Positions 46,176-57,835 of a stretch of 64,000 nucleotides of DNA are shown piece after piece; the first letter of the stretch is position 1; each line of letters starts with the position of its first letter. The position numbers and the translations under genes are program-made. This DNA is from Dugong dugon (taxonomy: Eukaryota > Chordata > Mammalia > Sirenia > Dugongidae). Location: positions 1,403,001 through 1,467,000 of the forward strand of contig CM057461.1 in assembly GCA_030035585.1 (NCBI GenBank). The letters are read 5' to 3'. The notes under the pieces were generated by a model, which had not been told where the DNA came from, did not search any database, and saw nothing but the letters and a program-made list of their open reading frames with translations.

Positions 46176-46179
46176 CACA

Positions 46180-46486
46180 TTGTATACACATAACTGTAAA
46201 TACTCGTACATTATATGCACATACATCATACACATGTACAGCATATACACATACACTGTATATGCACACAGTATATACACATATAACATTACATATACAC
46301 AGCATATACACATACATTATATACACATACAGCATTATATACATGTATATTACATACACGTATATTATGTACATATACATTATATATACAGTATATACAT
46401 GTACAATGTTACATACACAGCATATACACATACATTATATACATATACAGCATTATGTACATGTACAGCATTACATAGACTACAAT
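46180..46486. repeat. ATACACATAC / ACATTATATA low-complexity repeat
   Basis: About 300 bp of CA/TA-rich units such as ACAGCATATACACATAC. The same repeat resumes after the RTE insertion at 47061-47232, so the array was split. Confidence 0.93.
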
Positions 46487-47060
46487 GTTGTTGCCATTAG
46501 GTGTTGTCAAGTTGGTTCCGACTCATAGCAACCCTGAGTACGACGGAACGAAACCCACTGCCCAGTCCTACGCCATCCTCACAATTGTTTGCTTGAGCCC
46601 ATTGTTGCAGCCACTGAGTCAATCCATCTCAGAGAGGGTGCAGTACTGGAGGTGCTGACTCATCTACGCCAAGGAATTTGGAAGACAGCTGCTTGGCCAA
46701 CCGAATGGAAGAGATCCATATTTGTGCCCATTTGAAAGACAGGTGATCCAACAGATTGAGGAAATTATCGAACAATATCATACACCAATAAAATTTTGCT
46801 GAAGATCATTCAAAAGTGGTTACAGCAGTACATTGACAAGGAACTGTGAGAAATTCAAGCCAGATTCAGAAGGGGATGTGGAACAAGGGATATCATTGCT
46901 GATGTCAGGTGAATACCAGAAAGATGTTTACCTGTGCTTCATTGACTATGCAAAGGCATTCGACTGTGTGGATCACGGCAAATTATGGATAACATTGAAA
47001 AGAATGGGAATTCTGGAACATTTAATTGTGCTCATGAGGAACTTGTACATAGACTACAAT
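46487..47060. mobile_element. RTE-clade LINE, 5'-inverted insertion with 15-bp target-site duplication
   Basis: 46487-46640 is the antisense 3' end of an RTE LINE (TTCCGACTCATAGCAACCC, CCCATTGTTGCAGCCACTG). From 46641 the orientation flips to sense and reads reverse-transcriptase sequence, including F-I-D-Y-A-K-A-F-D-C-V-D-H-G-K-L-W and R-N-L-Y. TACATAGACTACAAT occurs on both sides (46472-46486 and 47046-47060). This is the structure expected of a twin-primed insertion. The RT frame is broken. Confidence 0.82.
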
Positions 47061-47072
47061 ACGCACACGTAA
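46833..47072 (+). pseudogene. RTE reverse-transcriptase fragment
   Basis: An open stretch within the RTE copy. F-I-D-Y-A-K-A-F-D is motif A of the RT palm with its catalytic Asp; the upstream finger part is degraded and motif C (YADD-like) is absent. It is not a functional enzyme. Confidence 0.75.
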
Positions 47073-47232
47073 ATAAATACAGCATTGGTTCACTTTATAT
47101 ACACGTATATTACATACACATGCAACATTACATACACGTACAGCATTATATCCTTGTACATTACACACGCATGTATGGTATACACTACATTATATACATG
47201 TACATTATATAAACATACAACATTATATCGTT
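47061..47232. repeat. ATACACGTA / ACATTATATA repeat, right part
   Basis: Continuation of the 46180-46486 array (ATACACGTATATTACATAC, ACATACAACATTATATC). Confidence 0.88.
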
Positions 47233-47345
47233 GTTCTTAGTTGCTGTCAAATTGAGTCTAACTTATGGCAACCTTACATGAATAACAAGAAAACATTGCC
47301 TGGTCTCGTGACATCATCATGATCGTTGGCATATTTGAGTCCATT
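47233..47345 (-). mobile_element. RTE LINE 3' end fragment, minus orientation
   Basis: AGTTGCTGTCAAATTGAGTC, ACTTATGGCAACC, AACATTGCCTGGTC and GAGTCCATTG match the antisense RTE 3' end seen at 46487. Confidence 0.7.
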
Positions 47346-47714
47346 GTTTTGGCTAAACCAGTACGCAGCCATATGTCTGCCTTCTTGTGTTTGTGAGGTC
47401 CATCCAGGTTGTTGAAGAAAGGTGAGAGCTTTTGGGCTGGTTCCAGCATGGGGCTATTATGAATTGTGCTGCAGTGAGCATTCGAGAACATGCCGTTTGG
47501 TGGACCTACGTGGGTAAGGCAGGTGGGGCCGATCTATGGGAGCCAGGTACGCAAATGCCTTCACTGGATTTTCATAATCATGTTCCGTGGAAAGAGGTTG
47601 TGTCATGCTTGAATAATTATAGTAACAACGAGGGTAACAGTAACCACAAGTATGTATCGGATACTTCCTACGTGAGTTCTACTCCCTAGGATAACTCATT
47701 TAAATCCTACACCA

Positions 47715-47980
47715 GCCTTAAAGTGTTATTGTTGTTGCTGGCTGCAGTCCAGTTACATGGCCACCCCATGCAGTAGGATCTGACCATTGTGATCCACAGG
47801 GTTTTCACTGGCTGATTTTTGGAAGTAGATCACCAGACCTTTCTTCCTAGTTCGTCTTCGTCCGGAAGCTCTGCTGAAACCTGTCCAACATCATAGCAAC
47901 ACACAAGCCTCCACTCACAGACCGGTGGTGGCTGCGCACAAGGTGCACTGGCCTGGAATCGAACCCAGGTCTGCAACGTG
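47715..47980 (-). mobile_element. AfroSINE variant, minus orientation
   Basis: TTGTTGTTGCTGGCTGCAG, CAGGGTTTTCACTGGCTGAT, AGTAGATCACCAGACC and a right part ending GGAATCGAACCCAGGTC, an antisense B-box-like segment. Confidence 0.72.
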
Positions 47981-48379
47981 GTTGACAGAACTCAAATGCA
48001 GACAGCCATGCAGGCAGGCATCTCATATCAGGCGCGTCCTGCGTCATGCTTGTCTGTTGTTCCCTCCTCTGTGTTTATACTCATGGACCTGGTGGGTCCA
48101 GGGGCACCAGGAGGAGGGGGCCATCCTTCTGAACGTCAACATCTGCCTGCCCAGTTCAAGTGCCAATCTCTTTGTCTTATGACTTAAAATAACTCGATTG
48201 GGTGTGATTTTGTACAACAAAATCAATGTGAATAGAAAGAAGATAAGTCAGCATGTTAGCTAAGAAACTAACCAGCTTATCTTGTAATTTCTTCTGACTT
48301 GCAGTAAGAACATTCACGAAGGTCTGTCAGCTCTCCTGAAGAGTGTTCTGGAGGACTGGATCCACATCTTTAATCACCT

Positions 48380-49290
48380 ACTCCCGTCTCTCTTATAGGA
48401 TAGCACCATGTTATGTTCACCGTATTTGTAACTCTCTCTTATTCCACTTAGCAATGTATCATAAACACCATTCCATGTCAATAAATATTCCTCTACAACA
48501 TTTTTAGCGGCTATGTACCATTCCATCATGATTTATTTAACTTATGTAGGCTGTTTCCAGTTTTGGATATTATATATAATGATTATTCTTGCATGCAAAT
48601 CTTTGTTCAGAAATTTATTTCCCTAGGATACATCTCTATGGTTCGCATTGGAGTTTGGGTACATTGTGCTCGAATGCACCCTTCGACCTTCCTCCCTCCC
48701 CCCAAAAAAGACAGCAATTGATACTTCCATCAGGCAAGGTGCCTTTTCTCTGTTCTTTTGTCAGGACTGGATTTACAATTTAAAACATGATTTGCCAGTT
48801 TGACGGATGATGAATCAAATGCCGTTGATGTTTTCATGTGCATTGCTTTGATTCAAGCAAAGACAAGCATTCGTCATGAGCTGTTGGCCACAGTACAATT
48901 TGTGAAATGCCTGTTCAAGCCTTTTGCCCATTTTTCTGTGGTATGCCGGTCCTTATACAAATGTATTGCTTTATGAGACTGCTTTCAACTCTTTGTCTGT
49001 AAAATATATTGAAAATATTCTCCGCCAGTTTGCCATTTGTTTTTAATTTTAGTTTGTGGTTATCTGTAGCCATACCGATATTTTTAATTTCTATGTAGTC
49101 AAGTATCTCCATCTCTTCCTTTGCAGTGCTTGGAAAAGCCAAGTCCACCCCAGAGTCATAAAAAGATTCATCTATATTCCAGTTACTATATCTGTCTGGT
49201 GGCTTTGGGTACGTGGTGAAATAAGGCTTCTAAACTTCATTTTCAAATCACTTATTTAAATAATTAGTTGGTAAGAGATTGCAGATGGAA
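48380..49290 (-). mobile_element. Ancient L1-related sequence, minus orientation
   Basis: AT-rich with phrases of the antisense L1 ORF2 end: CATTCCATCATGATTTATTT, GGCTGTTTCCAGTTTTGGAT, TGTTCAAGCCTTTTGCCCAT. Strongly diverged; no ORF. Confidence 0.6.
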
Positions 49291-49900
49291 CATTGTTAAC
49301 ATGGCTTTAGAATAGATGGAAGCTGGTATTCGCCACAGATCTTCACCAACCTCCCCAAATACACCGCCCCCCCCCACCATCAATGGGGTTGGAGAGAATT
49401 GTTTTTCCTTCCATTGGTCACCGTTTCATCTACTGGCAGGGATTCCCGAGGTCAGGGGCCAGTCTTGAGTCTCTGTTGACCCCAGTGAACCCATTCCCGA
49501 GTCTCAGTGAGGAATTGTTGACGCACGGAGGCTTTAAATAACTTTACATTAAGTGTAATTATCCAGATGCACGCCATGCGTCTGCCTTCTTGTGTTTGTG
49601 TGGTTCTTCCAGGGTGTTGGCACAGGTGAGAGCTCATTCCTGTATTGTATTCCACTGCATGAAGACACCACGATTTATTTAGCAGTGTGATTGTTGACGG
49701 CAGGCATGAGGGTGGTTCTGCGTGGACCACAACATGTGTGTGTGTGCGTGCACGTGCGCGTGTGTTGTGTTACATTTGGAGGTCTGTGTGCTGAGGGCTG
49801 GTGTGGGTGGGGATCCAGGAGGGTCTCAGCTGAGGCTGTCCAAGGACACCCCTGGTCAAGGCGGGCTTCCTTCTCCCCACTCAGAACACGGGGCAACATC
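49291..49900. other. Intergenic sequence with L1 remnant and GT-rich stretch
   Basis: 49555-49685 repeats phrases also seen at 47365-47460 (GTCTGCCTTCTTGTGTTTGTG, GGTGAGAGC), so both derive from the same LINE end. 49730-49765 is GTGTGCGTGCACGTGCGC. Confidence 0.5.
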
Positions 49901-49904
49901 AATA

Positions 49905-50880
49905 AGAACTGACTGTGGAATTCCACACATCAAGGGCTGACTGTGGAATTCCCTACATCAAGGGCTGACTGTGGAATTCCACACATCAAGGGCTGACTGT
50001 GGAATTCCACACATCAAGGGCTGACTGTGGAATTCCCTACATCAACGGCTGACTGTGGAATTCCACACATCAAGGGCTGACTGTGGAATTCCACACATCA
50101 AGGGCTGACTGTGGAATTCCACACATCAAGGGCTGACTGTAAAATTCCCTACACCAAGGGCTGACTGTGGAATTCCCTACATCAAGGGCTGACTGTGGAA
50201 TTCCCTACACCAAGGGCTGACTGTGGAATTCCCTACACCAAGGGCTGACTGTGGAATTCCCTACATCAAGGGCTGACTGTGGAATTCCCTACATCAAGGG
50301 CTGACTGTGGAATTCCCTACATCAAGGGCTGACTGTGGAATTCCACACATCAAGGGCTGACTGTGGAATTCCCTACATCAAGGGCTGACTGTGGAATTCC
50401 ACACATCAAGGGCTGACTGTGGAATTCCCTACATCAAGGGCTGACTGTGGAATTCCCTACATCAAGGGCTGACTGTGGAATTCCCTACATCAACGGCTGA
50501 CTGTGGAATTCCACACATCAAGGGCTGACTGTGGAATTCCCTACATCAAGGGCTGACTGTGGAATTCCCTACATCAAGGGCTGACTGTGGAATTCCACAC
50601 ATCAAGGGCTGACTGTGGAATTCCCTACATCAAGGGCTGACTGTGGAATTCCCTACATCAAGGGCTGACTGTGGAATTCCACACATCAAGGGCTGACTGT
50701 GGAATTCCCTACATCAAGGGCTGACTGTGGAATTCCCTACATCAAGGGCTGACTGTGGAATTCCCTACATCAAGGGCTGACTGTGGAATTCCATACATCA
50801 AGGGCTGACTGTGGAATTCCACCATCAAGGGCTGACTGTGGAATTCCATACATCAAGGACTGACTGGAATTCTACACATC
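49905..50880. repeat. 28-bp minisatellite, about 35 copies, one EcoRI site per unit
   Basis: Period is exactly 28 bp (GGAATT at 49917, 49945 and so on). Each unit contains GGAATTCC and AAGGGCTGACTGT. Two main versions differ at CCACACATC or CCCTACATC, with rarer CAACGG, CTACACCA and CCATACATC forms. The right end decays. Confidence 0.98.
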
Positions 50881-51490
50881 AAGACTACTTTACTTTCAAG
50901 GGCTAAAGATTGATTACTGCCTGAGCCATCACCAGTGAAATAGATTCAGGCAGCCTGCTCTCTCAAGCTGTGTCTCCCCCAGAGAGCCCTGTGTCAGCAG
51001 TTTTCCCAGAAAGCCATCTTTTTATGTTCAGCATCATTACGGCTGATTCCTGTAACAGCGCTTGCCGGCTGCTCCGGTGGCAGCTCTTGCTGGCCAAGGA
51101 TGGACAAGGGTCTTTCTGGCTGCGATGGCTCAGTTCTCCACTCTGCTCCTAAAAATTCTTGGCAAACCTGGGGAATCTGTCATCCTTTTATAATCCTTCA
51201 GGGAGATACCCATCCCTCCCTGGCTCACAGCTGGATGCTGGCTCCACCCCCTGACTTCTCCACCCCAGCTTACCAGCGGAGGGTAGCTGGTACGCCATTG
51301 CTCTCAATGCCTCCTCAGTTCACTGGCTGGGTTGTCTCTGGCCCCTGCCGTACTCGGGCTAAGGGAGCCTTTGAAAAGAATTTATTCTCCTTGATGAACA
51401 TTTCCCTGATAAAATCATCCAATGTCAGTGACTCCAGGAACCCGCCTTTGTGAGACTGTCCTTTAACCCACAATAAAAGCTGTGTTTGGA
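50881..51490. other. Unique intergenic sequence
   Basis: A plus-strand ORF (51100-51453) has no recognisable domain. An AATAAA lies at 51470 but there is no gene context. Confidence 0.45.
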
Positions 51491-51491
51491 G

Positions 51492-51695
51492 TCCCTGGGG
51501 CTCAGACAGTTACGTGCTCAACGACTAGCTCAGGGTTTGGTGGTTTGAATCCACCCAGAGGCTCCTTGCAAGACAGGCCTGGCGATCTGCTTCTGAAAGG
51601 TCACAGCCTGGAAACTCTAGGGGTCACAGTTGTACTCTGACTCCCATGGGGTGGCCACGAGTCAGAATCCACTCAACACAACTTACAACAACACA
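51492..51695 (+). mobile_element. AfroSINE variant
   Basis: GGAGTCCCTGGGGCTCAGAC, TTTGAATCCACCCAGAGGC, GGTGGCCACGAGTCAGAAT and a tail with ACTTACAACAACACAAG. Confidence 0.88.
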
Positions 51696-52232
51696 AGTTA
51701 CGTCAGCAATTTCCTCTCTGCAGAGTCCTTCGAAGGATGGAGAAACGGGGACTGTGCTCCTGGACGGGGGTCCTTTCATAGATGGAATGACCAGCCCAAC
51801 TCCTCATTCCCTGTAACAGCCTTACACACCCACTCTGTGTATGCTGACCTCACTGTGGAAAGCATCTCTCTGGTCCTTGACTCGAGCTTGGGCATGTGAC
51901 TGTCACTGGCCAAGGGGACTCTGGTGGCCATGGTGAAGCAAAGGCTTGTGCTCTTGTATGCCTGCCATCCCTGTGAGAAGAACTGGCCCTGGGTCAGCCC
52001 AGAGGACTAAGAACCACACAGAGTAGAGCTGAACCCAACCCACAGCCTGGGCCCACTTGGGTGAGCCCAACCCCAGCCATTCCACAGCTGTGGAATGAGA
52101 AAGAACGCTATGATATATTGTTGCCCTTTGTTAGGTAGTAATGGCTGACTGATACAGAGAGTGACTCAGGGGAAAAGTGTCTGGAACTGCTCTGTTATGG
52201 ACTGAACTGTGTCCCCCTAAAGCATGTGTAGA

Positions 52233-52618
52233 AGGAGCTCCGGTGGCTCAACGGTTAAACGCTTGGTTAAACGCTTGGCTGCTAGCCAAAAGGTTGGGAG
52301 CTTGAACCCACCCAGCGGCTTCGTGGGAGAAAGACCTGGTGATCTGCTCCAGTAAAGATTAAAACTCATTGCTGTCAAGTCAGTTCCAACTCATACTGAC
52401 CCTATGGGACAGAGTAGAACTGCTCCATAGGGTTTCCAAGGAGCAACTGGTGGATTTGAACTGCTGACCTTTTGGTTGGCAGCCAAGCTCTTAACCACTG
52501 CACCATCGGGGCTCCTTGTAAAGATTACAGCCAAGAAAACCCTATGGGGCAGTTCTACTCTGTCACACAGGGTCGCTACGAGTCAGGGGCCGACCCAATA
52601 GCACACAACAACAACAAA
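52233..52618 (+). mobile_element. AfroSINE (outer), interrupted by a second AfroSINE
   Basis: Head GGAGCTCCGGTGGCTCAACG with a short internal duplication of TTAAACGCTTGG. The sense body resumes at 52518 (AAGATTACAGCCAAGAAAAC, GGGTCGCTACGAGTCAG) and ends in an ACAACAACAAC tail. AGCATGTGTAGAA and AGTATATGTTGAA flank it as a diverged target-site duplication. Confidence 0.92.
52362..52517 (-). mobile_element. AfroSINE (inner, minus orientation) with 10-bp target-site duplication
   Basis: AGTCAGTTCCAACTCATACT, CCATAGGGTTTCCAAGGAG and TTTGAACTGCTGACC up to GCACCATCGGGGCTCC. GTAAAGATTA is present at 52352-52361 and again at 52518-52527, a perfect duplication inside the outer SINE. Confidence 0.95.
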
Positions 52619-52975
52619 GTATATGTTGAACTTCTGGCCCTTGTACCTGTGGATGTGACCCTGTTTGGAAATGGAATTTTCTTTTGTTATATTAATGTGG
52701 TCGGACCAGTGCAGGGTGGATCACTTCTGAGTTATAAAAGACCCGAAGAGACACAGAGACACACGCACAGCGGGAGACAGATGCCATGTGAGGATGGTCC
52801 ACCAGCCAAGGAGCCGAGGAAAGTCCGGGGCTTCCCGTGAGGAAGGAATCGACAGGGCTGCCCCTGATTTGGACTTTTAGCCCCAGAACTGTGAGAAAAT
52901 AATTTCCTGTTCTTTAAAGTCACCCACTTGGGGTGTTTCTGCTACAGCAACTCTTGAAAACTGGGTCCCCCATGC

Positions 52976-53394
52976 CTGCCCCCTGACCCCGTTCCACCCT
53001 GTGAGCTCTGGGGTGCATAGAGTCCCCAGGAAGCCCCCGCACAGAAGGTGGCCAAGAGGAGGCGGTGTCCTCAGCACCGGGCACCTCATGGTGACGGGGA
53101 GGTGCCCGGAGCTGGGATGGAGCACTGCAGGCAACATCCCTACGGCATCGGGGTGGCGCGCCCTGCTGAGATGCTGCCAGCCAGCTGAGTAAAACTGATA
53201 ATGAAATAACACCAGTTAACAATCGGGCAGGCAATGCCGTCACAGAGCGCTTCCCTGGCCCCCAGCCCGGCGTGGGGTCATTGTGGGTCCTCAGAGAGTG
53301 GGAAGAGCTGCCGCCACCCCCTACCCAGCCTGGAATGTGGTCCATTTAGCTTTGCTGCTGCTTGCTAGTTTTGGGCTGTGTTCTCCAGCCAGGG
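52976..53394. other. Unique intergenic sequence
   Basis: No feature recognised. Confidence 0.5.
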
Positions 53395-53975
53395 TTTTTC
53401 TTTTTTCTTTTTTTCAATTTGTTCCATAATTTCTTTTATTTTTTATTTTTTTATCTTTTCCCATACAAGAATTTATACATACATTGTTATGTGACCCTAA
53501 CTGCTCTCCCCATACTGTGACAGCACACTCCTCTTTTCCACCCCTGATTCCCCATGTCCTTTCAGCCAGCTCCTGACCCTCTCTGCCTTCCCATCTCACC
53601 TCGGGACAGAAGCTGCCCGTTTAGTCTCTTGTATCTGCTGGAGCTAAGAGGCACACTCCTCACGAGTATCAGTTTATGTCCCACAATCCAGTCCAATCCC
53701 AGTCGGAAGAGTTGGCCTTGGAAACTTTTTTAGTTCTGGGCTGATAGAGAATCCGGGGGCCATGCTTTCTGGGGTTCCTCCAGTCTCAGTCAGATCATTA
53801 AGTCTGGTCTTTTTACTAGAATTTGAGTTCTGCACCCCACCTTTCTGTTGCTCCATCAGGGACTCTCTGTTGTGTTCCCTGTCAGGGCGGTCATTGGTGG
53901 TAGCCGGGCACCATCTAGTTCTTCTGGTCTCAGGCTGATGAAGTCTCTGGTTTATGTGACCCTTTCTGTCTCAGC
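53395..53975 (-). mobile_element. Afrotherian LINE 3' end, probably L1, minus orientation
   Basis: Starts with a T-rich run (reverse poly-A), then CAGTCTCAGTCAGATCATTA, GTCTGGTCTTTTTACTAG, CAGGGCGGTCATTGGTGG and GGGCACCATCTAGTTCTTCT. This block is common in elephant DNA as I recall it; the L1 assignment is from memory. Confidence 0.55.
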
Positions 53976-55519
53976 CAGGGGTTTTCTTGATGCAGGATCT
54001 CACCAGCTTCAGATTCACCCTTCTCTTTGTCTTCCTCCCTCTGTCTGTTTCTGTCTGAGCGGTGGGCTGTGGACCCCAAGGTGCCCCTTCGGGGGCTGGA
54101 GGGAGATGGCAATGTTAGGTGTGGGGAGCTGGACCAGCCAGTGACCATGTCCGGTGACCTTGTCCTTGCAGCCCCATGTCCCCACTCAGGGACCCTCCCG
54201 CTGCACCCCACCCCATGTCACCCTCTCCACGCTAGATCAGTTGACACCACACAGGTGTCAGGCCTGGGGGGCCTTGGGCATGTCCCTGCTCCAAACAACC
54301 AGGTCTGGGAAGGCAGCACAGCTCATCTCACAAGCCCCCCCCCCCCAGAAAAGCCCCTTCTAGACTCAGGCAGTGGGGGAGCTGGGCCTTCAGGAGGGTC
54401 GAGCACTCTAGGGGCCTATTGTTTGCAAGCTGGCAGGGCCGGAAATGCCCTGGGGCTTCCTCCCCCAGCGCCCTGCGACACCCACCAGACCCACGTCCCA
54501 GGCTGGCCTGAGGCCCCTAACCCTGGGGTTGGAGGCAGGGCAGAACTTCTCCCCACCTCAGGCTGCACCCCATTTCCCTGGCATGAGTGTTGGGGTCCAT
54601 CTCAGACCTCAGCCAGGCAGAAAGCTGGCCTTCGCCAGGCACATGAATGCGCAGTTTAGAGGCTCTGGAAGACGCCTGCATGGCCAGGTGGGCTGGTGGG
54701 GAAGGGCAGACGACTGGTTCTGGGGCGAGCTGGTGGCGCCAGGTCAGAGCAGTGGGAAGGGCCAGCCCAGTTCTTGGAGGGTCTCAGCACAGAGGCCCCC
54801 TCCAGGCCTGCCTGGGGCAGTACAGAGCAGCCGCTCCAAGGGGTGGTTGGGAGTGAGGAAGGGTCCAAGGGAAACACATGAAGTAAGATTTACAAAGTGG
54901 CTGTGGAAGGAGGCAGTGCTCCACCCTGTGCATCCAGGTCTTTAGGACATAATGGTACTCGGGAGAACAATGCCCGAGGCTCCTGGCTCTCAAGCCTTCA
55001 CAGGTATCTGCCCAGCACCGGCCCTGGGCCAGCCTCGCTGGAGGCCGGGGTCCAGCTGGTGAGCCAAACACGAGCCTGCATGGGGAGCTTGCAGCCCATG
55101 TGGGCAGCGGGCACCACTCATCATCCAGAGGGTGGTGGGCAACACCCTACACAGGAGGGCAGAACCCAGCTTCCCTGGAGGAGGCATATAAACTGGCGGG
55201 ATGGGGGATGGAGGCAGGGGAAGGTGAGGATCGAGGTGGGGTGGTGGGTAGAGGCAGGTGGGGGGCTTCAGGTTCTGGAGCAGCCTCAGCTTGGACCCCT
55301 CACGGGCTATGTTGAGTTAATGATGTCCCTACAGTGTCACTGGAGGTTCTGACTAGATTTGGGGGGCACGCTTGGGTGTCCACTGGAAGGGAGGACCCAC
55401 CCTTGATAGAAGTTGCAGGGATAGGGGCTGTGGGGCTGGTTTGGGGGACAGTGTTGTCCCTAGAAACAAACAGGGGAGGAAAGACAAGGAGAGGGCACAT
55501 TGAGGGGACTTGGGATGGC
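53976..55519. other. Unique intergenic sequence
   Basis: A poly-C run at 54339-54351. No gene supported. Confidence 0.5.
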
Positions 55520-55717
55520 GGGGGAGCCCTCAGGTGCTGACTGAAAGGTCAGCGGTTTGAACCCACCAGCCATTCCGTGGGAGAAGAATGTGGCAGTCTG
55601 CTTCCGTAAAGATCACAGCCTTGGAAAACTTACGGGGCAGTTCTACGCTGTCCTGCAGGGTCGCTAGGCATTGGAATGGACTCGAAGACAGCAGTGGGCT
55701 TGGTTTGGGTTTGGGAT
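55520..55717 (+). mobile_element. AfroSINE with a deletion in the head
   Basis: GGGAGCCCTCAGGTGCTGAC lacks the CAGTGGTTAA segment. The rest is well preserved: GGTTTGAACCCACCAGCC, TCCGTAAAGATCACAGCC, GGGTTTGG tail. Confidence 0.93.
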
Positions 55718-57314
55718 GGAGGTGAAGGGGGATACCCTTGGTTCTGGCGGGTGGGGGCTGTGTCGGTAGGAGAGGGGGCGGGGGAGGGGCTGGACCTGTG
55801 GACTCGGAGGTGTCTTTGAGGTCCCCGGCAGAGCAGCCAGGGAGGAGGGCCCTGAGCTCAGAAGCAAGGAGGTGGAGTGAGAACCTGGGCAGATGGTAGC
55901 CACTTCTCTGGGAGCTGACTGGGCTCTGAGATGCAGAGAAGGCCCCCACACCCCAGCATCCTTGCTTGCCCACCCCCAAGGGGAGCCCCCGCTGCCTGGA
56001 GAGCCTGGGCTGGGGCTTCCTGTCTTCCTCTGGGCTCTTTGAGGGAACCATGCCCAGGGCATTTTCTGGCCTCACTGGTCTCCCCAGAGCAGGGCATGCT
56101 GAAGCCGGAGGGATGTGTGCGGCCTGGGCTAGTGGGTGGCTCTGGGCCCCTCCTTCCTGGTGGGTCCCACAGGGGAGGCGAGTGTCAGAGCAAACCAGCA
56201 ATGTAGAGCCCCCTGAATCTGTGGCCGGGAAGGAGCGCCCACATGTCCCCTTCCAGTAGCCTGGTGCGGGTGATGCCTCTCCCAGCACTCCAATGTCCAG
56301 AGGAGATTTTAGCCAAAGGCCATTAAGCTGTCACAGCCCATCTGTCTCATGTCCCTCTTTCCCTCCAGTTACCGGATGGGCTGCTTGCGTGAGGCCCCTG
56401 CTTCCAGCCCCTCCTGTGCACTGAGTCACCACCGCAGTTTGAGCTCATTGCTGACCACCGATGACTCACAGCAGTGACTCGGCCCCCAAGTGGGCAGGGG
56501 GCCCAGGAAATGGGTCTTCAAGCACCCGGCTGCCTGAGGTTCCAGCCCCTCGCCCCTAACTCACTGGGCAAACTTGGGTGCAGCTTCTGTGCCGGTGAGT
56601 GGGGACGTGGTCTCTGAAGCCCCCCAGCTCAGATCTGTGAGTCAAGCTCTGCCCCTCCCTACCTGCCCCCATCCATCCCAAGACAGCGGTGGGGGCAGCT
56701 ACTTCAGAGGCTGCCTGTGTGTGAGGACACTGGTCCCCATCTTTGACGCGGAAAAGGCAGTCCTCATGACGTGCGGATGCACCCTCTGCCTAACCCTCCT
56801 TCTGGCCATGTCCCCCCGCTACACCCGCAGCAGGACAGACCCTGCCGGGGCCCCAGATAGGAGAGAGTCCTCATCACCTGCCCGAGCAAATGGCACTACC
56901 CGCCCAGTGCCCACACAAAGCCAGGTCCCCACACCTACCTTCTGATTTTTAAAGATCTGGAAACCATTGAAAGGAACAAAGGAGATTTTGCTTTTGCCAT
57001 AAGCCCCGAGGTCCGATTGTGTGACGGGAGTGGGTATAAGCCCTCTGTGGCCCATCTCCCCCACGGATTACACTAAAATCCAGACAACAGGCAAGAACAA
57101 CCACCTGAGGACCTGGTAAGGTGAACTAAGGAGACAGACTGTGGAGGGGATCAACACTTGGAGAAGGACACACTTGGGCAAGTTTCCTGTTTCTTCCTTA
57201 TGGGCTTTTACCCCAAGGGCAAGCCCCAGGCGTGAGTGGGTGTGGCAGCACAAGAGGCTAAAATACTGATAGAAACCCCATCTTTCTGGCCAGAGGAACT
57301 AGACAAAGAAGCAG
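55718..57314. other. Unique intergenic sequence
   Basis: GC-rich to 56.9 kb, then more balanced. No gene or clear repeat. Confidence 0.5.
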
Positions 57315-57835
57315 GTCTTAGTTATCTACTGCTGCTGTAACAGAAATACCACAAGTGGATGGCTTTAACTGATAGAAGTTTATTCTCTCACAGTCTAAGC
57401 TAGAAGTCCAAATTTAGGGTGCCAGCTCCAGGGGAAGGCTTTCTCTCTGCTGGCTCTGGAGAAATGTCCTCGCTGTCAATCTTCCCCTGGTCTAGGAGCT
57501 TCTCAGCACAGGGACCCTGGGTCCAAAGGACGTGCTCTGCTCCTGGCACTACTTTCTTGGTAGTGTAAGGTCCCCCTGTCTCTCTGCTGGCTTCTCTCTT
57601 TATATCTCAAAAGAGATTGACTCAAGATACAACCTAATCTTGTAGATTGAGTCCTGCCTTACTAACATAGCTGCCTCTAATTCTGCCTCATTAACATTAT
57701 AGAGGCAGGATTTACAACACATAGGAAAATTACATCAGATGACAAAATGGTGGACAATCACGTAATACTGGGAATCATGGCCTAGCCAAGTTGACACATA
57801 TTTTGGGGCGGGGGGGACACAATTCAATCCATGAT
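57315..57835 (-). mobile_element. MaLR-like LTR, Afrotherian type, minus orientation
   Basis: CAGGTCTTAGTTATCTACTG, CAGAAATACCACAAGTGGAT, GAAGTTTATTCTCTCACAG and GGGGGACACAATTCAATCCA. It is longer than the MLT1-like copies elsewhere in the window. Confidence 0.65.

Larger units (their letters stand above)
52190..52975 (+). mobile_element. MaLR-type LTR split by nested AfroSINEs
   Basis: The left part, 52190-52232, reads TTATGGACTGAACTGTGTCC. The right part, 52619-52975, reads ATATGTTGAACTTCTGGCC, TGTGACCCTGTTTGGAAATG, GTTATAAAAGACCC, TTTTAGCCCCAGAACTGTGA. The LTR is continuous once the SINEs are removed. Confidence 0.82.

Noticed and set aside
46069..46528. Tyr/Ile/His-rich ORFs near 46.1-46.5 kb
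   Set aside because: Translation of a CA/TA-rich simple repeat.
49905..50880. CRISPR array
   Set aside because: The 28-bp repeats are directly abutting, with no unique spacers, in mammalian DNA; it is a minisatellite.
5134..55717. tRNA genes suggested by B-box-like GGTTCGAATCC motifs
   Set aside because: All sit in AfroSINE copies with the full SINE body; none folds as a stand-alone tRNA with an acceptor stem that I can see.
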